Source: Acanthococcus lagerstroemiae (Eukaryota > Arthropoda > Insecta > Hemiptera > Eriococcidae). Taken from it: a DNA stretch of 64,000 bases. The stretch lies in assembly GCA_031841125.1 (NCBI GenBank), contig CM063113.1, positions 19,241,312 through 19,305,311 on the forward strand. Direction: 5' to 3'. The number at the start of each line of letters is the position of its first letter. The first letter of the stretch is position 1. Both the position numbers and the translations under genes were made by a program. Shown here one piece after another: positions 27,350 to 39,846 of the stretch. The notes under the pieces were generated by a model. The model was not told the DNA's origin and searched no databases. It was given only the letters and a program-made list of their open reading frames with translations.

Positions 27350-27495
27350 CTACATATAGTGCGCTGGTCTCGGAATCCGGAGGTCCCGTGTTCGAGCCCA
27401 CGTAGCAACTCGCTACATTTCGACCTAGGCCGGGTTTTCGGCAAGAAGAGAAGAGGACTAAGATAGCCCTAACAGCCTCTCCGGCGTCTCTGATG
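27350..27495 (+). repeat. tRNA-derived repeat (SINE-like head)
   Basis: TAGTGCGCTGGTCTC resembles an A box with D arm, CGGAATCCGGAGG an anticodon region, and GTGTTCGAGCCC a B box. The stems are too poor for a working tRNA. About 70 bases of unrelated tail follow, including ccctaacagcctct, whose inverse occurs near 32340. This fits a tRNA-derived SINE or tRNA pseudogene. Confidence 0.45.
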
Positions 27496-29786
27496 TAATG
27501 CTCGAAAGGACGGATTTCAGGGCTCGGGTTGAGAGCAAAATTAGAAAAGGGAGTATACTCTACATCACTTTAAGCAAAGCACCGTATACCAGCACCAAGA
27601 CTTTTGTCCTCGACGATAGACATCTGTCCATGGTGAAAACACTGATATCCATGATTACTGACAGAACAGCTTTAAGAATTTCTTTTTCCAGAATATTTTT
27701 GAACATAATTGTACCGTCATTAGCACCCGCCAAAGATTGACTACGACGATAAACTGAAAACCTTGGTAACAAAATTCTACCCCATCCCTTTGAAAATGTG
27801 AAGCCACTGGCATCAAATTGAACTTTATATACTACCAATCTTTCTGAATAATAATCCCATTTTATTGAGAAAAAACAACTTGCAACAAAAATTTAAAAAA
27901 ATGTAACCGGCATGGAGACAAGATGGTATAACATTCACGATGATGGACACTCCTATGCTTTTTCCACTCAAATAATGGTAACTGTCCTGTTTGATGAATT
28001 AGATTGGTGGAATTTGTTGCCGATGTTATTGCGTAACCCAAAATAATCCCCGCCCCCAAAATAATGAATAAATAAATCATGGTTGAAAAGTGGCTGGTAA
28101 CAAAATACTCTCAGTTTCTGAAAATTGCCCCGTAAACGAGGGATGGTAGTGTACAAATATGTCCAAACGAAATACAAACGACTAAGCTAGGTTTGTCGAT
28201 GAAATTCAATCTTCGTGAGGCCTGGGGAAATATAACCCTCCCCCCCCCCGCCGAAAAAACCAGATTTTGCCAGTTGATCACGTTCAAAACGAAAAACGAA
28301 GGGATTATCTTTTGACACCCTTTTATAAAAATTGTTTTTACGCCGCCGACCACCTCGGATTCCCGGTCATTTGCGTCGGCTGATTAACGAGATATAAACG
28401 CGGACGTGCTGGCCGGCTTCTGGGTAGACGGACGGCGGTTTCCGGCACAGTTTTTCTTGCTCAAATAACCGATCACTTTGCTCCCTTCACGCTGTGCGCA
28501 TCGGTGGCTCGTAATTCGGCCAACTTTTTCGACGATACGGATGGCGAGGTGGGGCGCGACGCGGCGCGGCGATGACGCGGCGAATTTGCTCTGGCATCTA
28601 ATTGATGGATTTTGCGGATTACTCTTGTCCGAGGTCACAAATGGACTGCAGAAGGACCGGATTGGCGGAGGAGAAGAGAGCGTTTAATGAAACAAAGGCA
28701 TTTTTTCGAGGCTCGGCGTACGACGTGTTGCGGTCAATTGATAATATTTTGACTTTTTTCTAACGTCGTTAACGGAGCGGCGCACGAAATTCACTCGACG
28801 TTATTTTCTCGCCGTTTTCAGACTTTGGAGTTATAGTGAATTGGGGGGGGGGGGTAGTTTGCGAACGAAGTCTACGTGCGTTCATCGCGAGTATTTTTTT
28901 CCTTCTCCCTCGCTTTTGACAGCTCATCGTGTTTCTAAAGTACCCATAGGCCTGTCAGCCTGTCTGCGTGTACCTACGCTTTTTAATATTTTTTTCGACC
29001 GAATTTCAGCCGCTGTCTTTCGTTGAAAGGCGACGGACGTGCGCGCGCGTGGAAACGGAAGTAAAACGCTTTCGACATCAGCCAGTTGAAGCGAATGTAC
29101 GGAGTACATACTCAGAAAATGAGAGAACTCGTGTCGTGCGAGATTCCGACAGAGAAGACGAGGTACAAGAGCGAGGCAAGAAGGCGAGACGTGGGTGGTA
29201 GGATGGAAGAGCTAGAAAATTTTACTTTTTACTGCGTAACAAACGAATATTCAACGATTACAGCCCCACTTACTAGTGAAGGGGAAATATTATCAATTGT
29301 TCGCTACGACTTCTCTTGACACAAGTATAAACTACGTACTTAGGTAAAGATAAATAACTCCATTTAGAATACTTAAAAAATTGAAAAAAAGGTGAAGTGA
29401 AATTCGGATTTTAAGGCTCCAAGTTACGGTTTGCAACAAAAATATTGTTCTTTATTTCACTGCCTTTTATTCGACGTACAATTGACCTCGAGTTTGTGGG
29501 GACCGTCATGCCGTCAAATGTGGAAATGCGGACATAAACGTCCGGTGCCTTCTTCCGTCAACCCCTATCTCTTCCTAGCCTCTCCCATAGTATCCCTAAT
29601 TTTTCTTGAAAGCTCGTCTTTCCATCTTGTTGGTGGTCTGCCTTTTTTTTTTTCCACTCTTCAAGCGACCCCGCGCGAGATGCGACAGATTAATACACTT
29701 CTGCCTAGACAAGGGATTATTTGTGGACAGCACGAACTTCCGAAATCATCCGAGGAAATTGTACATCCGGAGTACTGATCGCATTA
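27496..29786. other. Unassigned; CpG-rich part at 28340-29200
   Basis: No convincing gene. Bases 28340-29200 are clearly richer in CpG than their surroundings and could be a promoter or untranslated exon of a host gene, but no ORF is recognised. C11 (28239) and G11 (28842) tracts are present. Confidence 0.35.
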
Positions 29787-30012
29787 GAAGCGGTAGCGGT
29801 AATTTGAGTACCGCAATACCGTTCGCTTTTGAAGCGGAAGCGGTAATTTGAGTACCGTAGTACCGCTTGCATTGAAAGCGGTAGCGGTAATGTGATTACC
29901 GCAGTACCGCTCGCCTTTGTAGCGGCAGCGGTAATTTGAGTACCGCAGTACCGCTCCCACTGGAAGCGGTAGCGGTAATTAGAAATTTTTCAAAGTACCG
30001 CGATATCGCTTG
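29787..30012. repeat. Palindromic GCGGTA minisatellite (~52-bp unit)
   Basis: Four or so units of the form gaagcggtagcggtaatt, tgagtaccgcagtaccgct. Each unit contains both GCGGTA and TACCGC and can fold on itself. Confidence 0.85.
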
Positions 30013-30139
30013 GTTTGGAATTTACTTTTGATGAAAGAAAATTTTATTCTTTCGATCTGGTCATCTCGTGAATCAGTTCCATGGATGGAAAAACATTTTC
30101 TGCTAAGTCCATGTCAAATCAAAGAATGTTAGGAGAATT

Positions 30140-30770
30140 TCTCGTGGAAATGAACATTGATTTTTGAAATTTAAGTTTCAGTTTCTGGGGGAGCATTCCC
30201 ATGTAAGCCTGAAAATTATTTAATTTTCCGAACAGAGTCCTGAAGGTCGCTGAATTCAGGGGTAATTTCCCCCTTTTCTGAACTATTCACGCTGTATGGA
30301 GGACTATTTTCCAATCAGGTACTCCGATTTCTTTCAATTTCTACGTTTTCTACGTCGATAGTTCCGGTTTTTGGGTCGCTGAATCCGTTTCGGGGGTCAT
30401 TTCTCCTTTCCACTATCGTCGATGCTCCACGGGGGCTAACCTTTAATTACTCCCATTTCCCTTGCATCCAAGTTCTTTACGTCGATAGTATGGTTTTTTT
30501 TGGTCACTGAAACCGTTTCTGGGATCATTTCCTGTCTCCTCTTCACTCTTGAGTCTTTCTGGGGGCTAATCTCCAATTATTCCAATTTCCTCAAAAGTGG
30601 AGTCCTTATGTTATTAGGGTTTTTTGAGACCCTGAATCAGTTTGTAAATTTGTGTCTCTTCTCTCCTTTAACTCTTCGTGTTCCACATGAGGATAACCTG
30701 CGACTAATTATTTAATTTTAAAATTCTTTGGGCACCGTGATTAGGTAGGGTTTTGTGGGTTGCTGCCCTG
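30140..30770 (+). repeat. Degenerate ~130-bp tandem repeat, forward array
   Basis: About four diverged units with gggtcgctgaatc(c)gtttc, gggggtcatttc(t)cc, a gggggctaa word and tacgtcgatagt. A related array lies inverted at 31370-31900. Confidence 0.6.
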
Positions 30771-31369
30771 AAAATGAAGACGGTGTATCATACGGTACAA
30801 TATTATTAGTACATTATACGTAATGCAGTTTACTTTTCTTGTGCATGAAATTAATCATAGACAGAACAACATTTGGAGTATCGAATTTCAAAAATCAATG
30901 TTAATTCCTATAATTACTTCTCTCCCTTGCGAAACGAGTTAACCTTTTCGAACTTGCTCAAACTTTGCTGAAAATGTTTTGTCAACTCATGGACCAGCTA
31001 CGGGGTGACCCATTAAAAAATCAGGAGTCTCAAATAAGGACCGCCTTCGTGTATACTAGTTCCTGTTAGCTATTAGAGGAGATAAGGAAGCATATTCGGC
31101 TCTCCATGCTCCATGTAGCATGCAGTATCCTAGATCAGGGATACGCAAATTTTTATTCTAGTTCCACATCGAGTTCTTAATCAAAGGAATAGCCTTAACT
31201 AAATTTAACGATACAAAAGAGAACGTGCTGTGTAATATAGTATTATGATGAGCTTGCAAAGAAAGTGTTTGAAGGAGAACTTCTTCAAAGATAGATTCAA
31301 AGATCAAAAAAATAAATAAAAAAGTTGACGTAATATATTTTTGAATTTATATTATTATTCAACGCCCAC

Positions 31370-31960
31370 TCGTCCCTTCCATCAAAGTTGGAAGGGTTGG
31401 AAAAATTAGGAAAAGTATCTCACAAATGAATTCAGTAACCCATAAAGTGCTGCTTTCAATATAAAAATAGTGTAAAAATTGAAGTAATCGCATATTTGCT
31501 CCCTGTGGAGCCAGAAGGGTTGAGGATAGGTAAGAAAATAACCTAGAAACGGATTCATGTACTCAGAAAACCCGATTGGCAACATAATTTGAAAATTTGA
31601 GTAATTAAAGATCAGCTTCCCATACTGGAGTCTCGAGGGTGGATGGGCGGAGGAAAATGACTCTTGAAACGGATTGAGGCACTAAAAAATCGTATTAAAG
31701 ATGTAAAGAACTTGAGAATCGGGGAAATTAAAGTGACTGAAGATCCCCCTCTGGAACCTCAAGAGTTGAGACGGGAAAAGAAAGTATTCCTAAAATAGAC
31801 TCACTCCTAAAAAGTAAAACAATTTTTAAAAGAGAATCATTTCTATGCTGGTATATGGAGGCTCCTCCGTGACTGAAACTCAAATTGCAAAAGTCAGTGG
31901 TCTTTCCCATAAGAACTTCTCCCACTTTGTGGTATTGGTTAACCTTTTCTGATTTTGCTC
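31370..31960 (-). repeat. Degenerate ~125-bp tandem repeat, inverted array
   Basis: Units with gaaacggatt(ga/ca), actcagaaa and gagtaattaaag words that are the reverse complement of the 30140-30770 family. The pair therefore forms a loose inverted arrangement around about 31070. A direct repeat gttaaccttttc...gggtga/ggcat links 30938-31050 with 31937-32060. Confidence 0.5.
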
Positions 31961-32060
31961 GAACTTTCCTGAATTTTTTTTCTTTTTTTTTTCCCCTTCA
32001 AATAATTGGAACGATCTATGGGGTGGCATATTAAGATATCGAAAGTCGAAAATGAGGGCC

Positions 32061-34320
32061 ACCCGTTACTTTTGGAATACCACTCGTCAGCATAGCAGTT
32101 TTACTACCTACGTCGTGTATAACAATATTTCCTATTTCAAAAAATTAGATTAGCTAAATCTTCAAATATAATTTTCACTGATCTCATTTCCGGAAGATTC
32201 TCTCAAACCCATAATAACAAACGTCCTTACCCCACCCTTCCTTCCTCCCAGATCCACTTATCGAGCATCAGAAAGCGTAAGATTTTTCCTTTTATTGGCA
32301 CATTACCATGCTTCTAATAGTAACAATTCCTCTACCGGCTGAGGCTGTTAGGCCTATGTGAGAGAGCTCGCCGATTTTACACAAAAACGTCGAAACCGAT
32401 TGTGTAAAAATAGACCTTCTTTGAACTGAATTTACCGAAATTCGAGAAATTTCGGGAATTCTGAGGCCCAGTCGGAAAAATGAATAAGACGAACTTTTCT
32501 ATTCTTTTTTTGCTTGTCAACTGAAATTGTAATGTTTTGGCTAGGATCTTTTGACTTTACAACACCCTCTTCCCCCCGAGGACATGTTCTTCGCGCCAGC
32601 CCTGAACTTTTATGATTACCCGAAGGACTTCGACTCCAACTGCTTCGCAATCCAATGCCAGTTGAAATCTCAAGGGCGATAGAACTTTTGTAATGCGTTT
32701 GGCACCTCGCTCCTTGTCACAAAAAAGCCTCTGTGGGCGTTAATTGTTCGAAAGAATGAACGAAGAGGCCGGGCGCCGATTAATAATTTCGTTTCAAGAG
32801 TGTGTAATTAATTCGAGAAAAAGCGCGCAACCGATGAGGGAAAAACTTTCGTACCATGTACTGGCTTGTGAACTGGTGACCTGTGAACAAGTAGACATTT
32901 ATGCTACGTTTAAGAAGTCTGAAGTGTCAGACTCTTCAACTTGACTGACACAGCTGAAATCAGTTTGTTTCTCGCGAAGACGAATTCTACAACCCATTCG
33001 CCGTACAATAAGTTTCCGTTAGTTGGGTGGAAGTTTCGAGACCCGAGGCACTCGAAGTATTTCGAAACAGTTACGCAGCTCGAATGCATCCTTCGACAGA
33101 GAGAATTACGTCGGAACAGTACGGCGGATTAGAAGGGTGAAGTCGCGCTCGTTAACGTCGCAAAAGAGAAAATATTCGCCGCAAAGATATAGTCATTTTC
33201 GTTCCGGATCGATATAGACTTCCAAGTCGGGAAACATACCCCGGGGCATATGAAAAAGGAAATCCAGCCCAATAACTCAGAGCTCGCGAATCTTTGTTTC
33301 CCCCGACCCAGCTCGTCCAGGAAGTCGCATCATTCGCTGAAACTTCCCATCGCGATTATCGCGATATAGAAAAATCAATTCGATGTATAGAGTCAACCGT
33401 AAATGAATCACGTTCAGGTTTTAGTATCGCGAGAAGTAAGCAGCTAGCGAACCAATCTAGATTCAAAACTCGGATACGAAGCCGTTAATAACCGTTAAAA
33501 GTTTCAACGGCGCTGCTCGAGAAACTGTGGAAGAAGGCGAAAATAGCGACCAAAATGGGGAACAAGAAACTTTCGAGCGATTGTGTAGCGCTCGGAGAAG
33601 CGTGGTGCGGCGTCCCTTGGAAAAATTACTCGGTTGAACTTGCCGCTAATCAGGCCCGATAAAATTAGCCTGTTGGTTAAACGTTCAACTCGGTCTATGA
33701 ACATAAATCAAGACGGACGTGGCCGTTTTAACTCGGGGAACGTGTAGCTGGCTCGAAATAGTATAAGAAGCGAAAATGTTTAACATCAATCTACTTTTAT
33801 TTATAGCTGGAGGTATGATGGTAAATTAAAACTGGAAATTGACGAGCCAGGTTTGTATTTGGCGTATAGAGTTGGAACTGGTGATGGTTCGACTTAGGTT
33901 TCACTTTTCAAAGGGGAGGTGGAATTCAACTCCGATTTTGTAAGCCAATTTTAACCCTTTTTTAAAATACTTTTTACCCTCCCCTGCCGACAGGTAATAC
34001 CCAGGTTCTTTGTAGGGGAACCACAACGTTACATATGGTTTGTTGAGTAGGAGAAGATAATATGTAACCATAATACTAATAAGAACAAACAAAAACAAAG
34101 AAGAAAAAAAGGAGGAAAACAGAGGAAAAAAGAGGGAAAAAAGAAAAGAAAGAGAAAACTATTTACTATCGACGAGGGCCGTTCAAGCATACACTTTCAC
34201 GTACACTCTTCCCTTACACACAGATACACCCACAAGCACACATACTATCTTTTTTCATATACATATACATAGGCAAGCATACTCTAACACTCGCCATTCA
34301 CGCAGACATTGATGATTCCG
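32061..34320. other. Host DNA, no gene recognised
   Basis: No protein family seen. A stretch near 32330-32350 (ccggctgaggctgttaggcct) is the inverse of words in the tRNA-derived repeat at 27470. CpG-richer DNA occupies 32740-33780. Confidence 0.35.
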
Positions 34321-34326
34321 GCTATA

Positions 34327-34650
34327 TTATTCACCACATACTCGTATTTGTCTCAGTTCCCGCAATTTCAATTCCCCCCTTCCCTTAGGATCTAATAGGT
34401 CTATGCTTGGGTGCTTTCTGATAAGTTCATTGCAATACATCAATCCTTTCACTATAGGGGAATTTCTATAAGTTTCTGTTCTGGAAGGTGGGGTATAAAA
34501 CGTTGGGGAGCGACTGGCAGGTCGAGGAATACTAATTTGTATCTTGCCCAATAGGTGTGAATCCTGTATATGCGAGATTAGTCTGTCGTTTACAAACAAA
34601 ATTGAGGCTGCTTTCTGTCGAGTTTCCAAAGACTAGAGTTGGTATAGCCC
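34327..34650 (-). pseudogene. LINE reverse transcriptase C-terminal fragment
   Basis: The minus-strand frame reads LLGKIQISIPRPASRSPTFY then SRTETYRNSPIV and EL-rich helices. This is the pattern found at the extreme C-terminus of several insect LINE reverse transcriptases; a second family member lies at 40150-40345. The A/G-rich DNA at 34085-34160 may be its 3' tail. No catalytic domain remains. Confidence 0.55.
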
Positions 34651-34827
34651 TCAAGTAGCTCCTCATAAGTAAGGTCATTTGGATAATACTGAAATCTTGT
34701 TTTGACTATTTTCAATTTGTTGATTGAGTTTTTTTGATTTAAAGTGCCAAATGATGAATCCAAATTCTAGTCTAGGCCTTACTCACGAGAAGTATAATAT
34801 TAATATGGTATCAATTTTAAATGATGA

Positions 34828-36440
34828 CTAGCAGCCCACCACGTATCTCTATTCTATATACCTAATTTTAAAAAAATTAAAATTACAAAAATTTATAAAG
34901 TTATCATATGACAGGACCTCCTTCCACACCACATTTGCAGTTTTATAGCTTCCAGGTTGTACTTGGATTTTTAAATTATTAAACGAAGTTGACCGCGACA
35001 GAGCTACGTATAATTGTCCATGACTGAAGACATACTCGGGTAGCTACATCCCAACCTTCTCCAACGTCTGTCCCTGGGCTTTGTTGATCGTCATACAAAA
35101 GGCTAACTTTATTGGAAATTGTCTCCTTTTGAATGAAAAAGGCGACGTGGAATCCGCTGGCGACAGGTCCACTCTTGGGAGTAATATCCTTCGACCGCAC
35201 TCCACCCCAGTTATTATTTCTAGATCCAGCACATTCGTGTACATGTTTCTCACAATTAGTTGTGTCCTATTCAGCAGTCCAAGTGCCACATTCATATTAC
35301 GTAGCAACATAACAATCGCACCAATTTTTAAGTGTAATTTATTTGGTGGTAACCCTGTCAACTCCAGACTATCCAAAAGTTCAACGGGGAATTGCAGGAT
35401 TGTTATTTTCACTGATCAGTCTATTCACGCCTGTGTAGGTTTTAGCTTCTCCAGGAATCAAGTCCAAAATTCTGTCGTTGATCTTGTGACAATAATCATT
35501 CTTTGGTGCCTGAATTGCAACATTAGAAAATTTCAGGACATCTTCTGGAGTGTCAAACTTTTTACCATAGAGCTCTCTTATAATGTCCTGAGAAATTATG
35601 CTTGCAGGTAATTCTATAATGCCTCCATTTTCAGAGCCAGAATGAGGGAAAGTACCATTACCAATCTGCAGCAAGAATTCTGAGAACTCTTTTTCTCCTG
35701 CTTCCGCTCGCATGTTCTGGGTCAGTCTCAACGTCTTGAATATAGGCCATAAAGGAGAAAACTTGATGATGGAATTAGCAATTGTAGCAGCTCTTGAACC
35801 ACATGGAACTACTGGCAGAACCTGCCTAAAATCTCCACCCAAAACTACAATCTTGCCGCCAAACGGCACGTCATTTCCCATGATGTCCTTCAATAGTCTG
35901 TTTACACACATCAGAGCGTACATGTTTGCCTTTGGAGCTTCATCCCAAATGATGATTCTTGCATTCTTGACACTGTTGGCTTCTTTGCTGTTGACTTTCA
36001 AACCAGATATTGAATGTTCGTACAGATTCAGAGATAATTTAAAACGACTGTGAACAGTACGTCCTTTTGGTAGTAACATTGCCGCTATACTTGTCCATGC
36101 TACAGAAATAACTTCAAAATTATACAACATGCATAAAGAAATGAGGCATCGATAAACAGAAGTTTTCCCAGTTCCTCCAGGACCATCCATGAAGTATGCA
36201 TTGGCGTTGGATGTGTTATTTCTTAGCATGAAGTCCAAAATATGGTCAGTGATCATTCGCTGGTCTTCATTTGCTCGCGCTACTATTTCTAGAACCTGGG
36301 CTTCATCAATAGAATTATCTTCAGAAGTTTCCACTGGTTGAGGTAGAGAATGTAAGTCAATTTCTTGTAAGTCAAAGAAGGATAAGTTATGTCCATGTAA
36401 CCTCACTGTTGCTAAGATATCTTGAAGAGCTAACTGATGA
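34828..36440 (-). pseudogene. Helitron Pif1-type helicase, 5'-truncated and frameshifted
   Basis: The C-terminal helicase of a Helitron rolling-circle transposon. Minus-strand frame 36406-35381 has Walker A GPGGTGKTS, motif II IIIWDEAPK, VVLGGDFRQVLPVV and LTQNMR. The protein continues in another frame from 35412 with LTGLPPNKLHLKIGA and MTINKAQGQTLEKVG, so a frameshift lies near 35400. Remnants of the last motif (LYVALSRS-like, as coded around 34985-35040) follow. The Rep/HUH endonuclease is missing. On the minus strand CTAG followed by T at 34831-34827 may be the Helitron 3' terminus. Confidence 0.85.
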
Positions 36441-37110
36441 GCGGTATGGGTAATGGGTAAATGAGTGGAAGAAATGCGTGTGAGTAGTGAAGTTGAGTTG
36501 GTTGTTACCTCATAACTCTCTTCAGACTGAACGGATTTGAGTGATCAAGAACGATTCATAAGGAGCTTGATTGATCGAGTGTTTTAAGACCTTTACCAGC
36601 ATTGTGCGATAATTAGGGCTTGAGATATAGGTGTTGAACTTCATAGAACCCAGTTTTTCAAACACATTTTAAACAAGCTGAATTACCCCTGAGCGGCACT
36701 TTTGCCCAAACATATGCAATAGTATGAAACGAAATTACATGTAAATTCTGATATAGATATAAACAGGCTTATACTTACACGTTCTGATAATTTTCTTTAA
36801 TGAAAGAAAATGAAGCATGAAATTGTTTTTTCATAAATGTGTAAGCTTTGTAATCTTTAAAAATTAAATCGGATTACCCATTCTTCTCTATCTAAAAAAT
36901 AAGAAGTGATCGAATTATCCTGTACATTTCACGCCCTCAATAGGAATACTGAGGGTCCTTTCGTTCATTGTCACGCCCTGCTTCAATAGTAATAAATATT
37001 ACCTATCATAAAGAACTTATTACTACTTGTGACAGTTACTTTTCAGTTTTAAGCATTTTTGGATTTTTGATGAATTTTTTCCCAAAAGTTCTCAAAACTC
37101 AAGATTGAGT
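36441..37110. other. Unassigned AT-rich DNA
   Basis: No gene or repeat recognised. Confidence 0.4.
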
Positions 37111-37116
37111 GCTGCT

Positions 37117-37470
37117 CCCAATTATGGGTATTTTCTGATTCTCCAACAATTCGCTATAAAATATCCTCGCAAATCACACTGAGGCCTTCTAAATCGTTCG
37201 CTAGAAAATTCCAGGTGAAATTTTCTCGATCCGAACAACTTTTGAAAATACCAATTATGGGTCGACCCATAATTGGCAACGACCCACAATTGATACGAAA
37301 TTTTTTGATATACCCACAATTGGTAAGTAGGTATAATAAATCAAATGAAAAATGATGTAGTTTACTTAAGTATTTCAAATTTATTTTAAAAACACGTTGA
37401 CTCGCCTTCTTTGACTTCAAGTCTTTTAAAAACACATTAAACTCGAGTAAATTCACAGTACCAATTGTGG
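37117..37470. repeat. Cluster of ACCCA(C/T)AATTGG words with a 26-bp palindrome
   Basis: At least six copies, in both orientations, of ccaattatgggt/acccacaattgg in 350 bases. Bases 37251-37276 are a perfect 26-bp palindrome (half: CCAATTATGGGTC). Confidence 0.7.
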
Positions 37471-38148
37471 GTCAGGCTAAAATTTGTTTTAAAAAAGTAA
37501 CTGAAAAACGGGAAATCTGGTCTTATAAGTTAAAGCATCATTTGTACTACACTTTTCATTCAATTACCCGATCATTCACTTTGATTTTTCGCAATTTTTG
37601 CAAACTTTTCCCCCATTTTTCGAATTTTTTTATTCTTTCCGCACACACACATATGTGGGCAGAAATCGAAAACTCAAGCAGAAAAAAATGTTTCCTAGAC
37701 TCTTCTCTGTACAACCATATATATAATACTCTGAGAAAATATTAATTTAAAGTACTTATCGATCGCTTTTCACAGAATTGAAATTTCACGCACATGAAAA
37801 ATACGGCATGTTTTGATAACAACTTTGAAAAATAAAATTCCATCACAACAAACACACTGAGTTATGAACTTGAAACCAACATGAATAGTGTAAAACCTTC
37901 GAATAGAAGAGGTTTCGCGGTTGTCCGATGTCTCGATCTAGCGAGAAAACGCGTTTTTAAAAAAAGGACTCACAATTGATGTTAGGCTCAGAATTGTATT
38001 CACGATGTATTATATGAAATACTTCCTTACTGGTCACACTGATCACTCTAACACGCGTTTACAATGACGAGGTAAGCGCGCAGAACACTCACACATAGAC
38101 ACACATGCAAGTCGACTTTACAGCTTAATTACAGCTTTTATGTTTCTG
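37471..38148. other. Unassigned AT-rich DNA
   Basis: No gene recognised. Confidence 0.4.
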
Positions 38149-39670
38149 TTATTGAAAATCTGATACCAAAAGGTTCTTCGTCGATTTAATATTTATATTT
38201 TGTGCAAATTTCACCCTGTAATATTCAGCACAGACTGAGAACATTGACGACATAAAAACGCAACTTGTCTTTATAATATAGAAGAGAAGAAGAAGAAGAG
38301 GATATATAGATTGGGTACATATTTCTGTAAAGAAGGCTGAGCATATGGATCTTGCAGATTTTACTACATAATTGAAGTGAGGGATAAATGACAATTTAGA
38401 GGCAAGAATCACACCTAGGTCCCTGATTTCCAATTTGCTTTCCGATGGATGTGCTCCTATGGTATTTTGCAAAACTATGGGGTTTTGTTTTTTTAGCAAA
38501 GATTATTTAGCAACATTTTTTTAAATTAACAGTTCTTTTCTTCACACCAAGCAGTGAGGAAGTTAAGGTCATCTTGGAGCTTAATGAGATCAGCACTATC
38601 TTCGATTAATTTATAAAGCTTCAAGTCGTCAGCTTAAGGAAGGACGTGGCATTTCTTTAACTTGAAGGGGAAATCATTAATATGTAAATAAATCAGAATG
38701 GAATGGACCGAGATGAAATCCCTGTGGTACCCCTGAAATACCTACATATGATTGGAAACTGCTCCTCTGAAGTGTACATTCTGTACTCTATTCAGAAGGT
38801 ATGTCCTCAACAGCGATATTAACTCATAAGAGAAACTGAGTGACTGCAGTTTTATTAGAAGAATGTTGTGGTTTACCTTGTCAAATGCCTTCTGAAAGTC
38901 TGTATATTATGTAACATCAGTCTGGTACCCATCATCAAAGTTTTTTGCTATTGAGTCGAGGAAAGTACTTAAACTGGTGACCACACTCCTACCAGGAATA
39001 AAATCATGCTGTTGATCGCAAATCATGCGTTTAATCTGGTTGAATAATTTATCACGTAGATCGTTTCAAAAATGTTGCTAGGATCAGATAAGATAAGCCT
39101 ATGTAGAGTAATATCATTCAAGTTTTTAGTTTTTGACACAGGCACAACTTTTGAGATTTTTTAAATATCAGGAAATGTGACCTCACTTAAGACAAGGTTA
39201 AAAATATATACTAGTGGCGTCTTTACCCACTCTCCACATGCTTTATAGGAGTACGCCATCAGGGCCGATTGTCCTGTTTGGAGGCATCTTCTTTAATGCC
39301 TGTGAACTTTCAATCTCACTAATACTCTTAATTGAAAAATGAGAACTACAAAAGTGATCTGGGAGATAAGTAGTAGTGTTAGCTGGGTGAGAGTAATTCT
39401 GAGAAGAATTTTGTGGAAATGCGTCTGCAATTTCTGGAGTATCAGATAATTGTCTCTCCCCATACATGAATATAGTCGGAGCAGGGCCGCCCCTTTTTGT
39501 ATTTGCCAAATATTTATAGAAATTTTTGGGATTTGAAGCAAGTCTCTCTTCTAAGGATAATTGAAAGTTATTTTTGGCGCAGGCTATTAATAGCTTACTT
39601 TCGCGGCGTAGCGTCTTATACTTTTCTGAATGTTCCAAGTTGCCTGATCGTTTGTATTTTTTATGCATAC
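38149..39670 (-). pseudogene. Jockey/CR1-like LINE reverse transcriptase remnant
   Basis: Reading leftwards on the minus strand: a pre-RT linker (39668-39243) with SKLLIACAKNNF, NPKNFYKYLAN and NRTIGPDGV; then RT pieces in several frames, including FLPGRSVVTSLS, FQKAFDKVNHN, and an ADD active site near 38620 whose preceding Tyr codon is now a stop; then ESKLEIRDLGVILASKLSF. Many stops and shifts show an old, inactive copy. Confidence 0.8.
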
Positions 39671-39846
39671 GGACGGCTCTTGTTAATGATTTTATCGATC
39701 AATGTATTTCTTATGAGACGAAGGTCTTTCTTCCACGCAGCTTTCAATTCAGCAAAATGCAAAAACTGCAACCAGATATAAATTAAATCATTGGTACAAT
39801 AATGAATGCAGATGACAAACAGAACATTGAATTTCTTTTTAATACA

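Noticed and set aside
27350..27420. A functional tRNA gene
   Set aside because: A- and B-box-like words exist but the acceptor and anticodon stems do not pair.
27560..27838. A 92-aa minus-strand frame as host gene
   Set aside because: No recognisable domain, splice pattern or codon signal; left within unassigned DNA.
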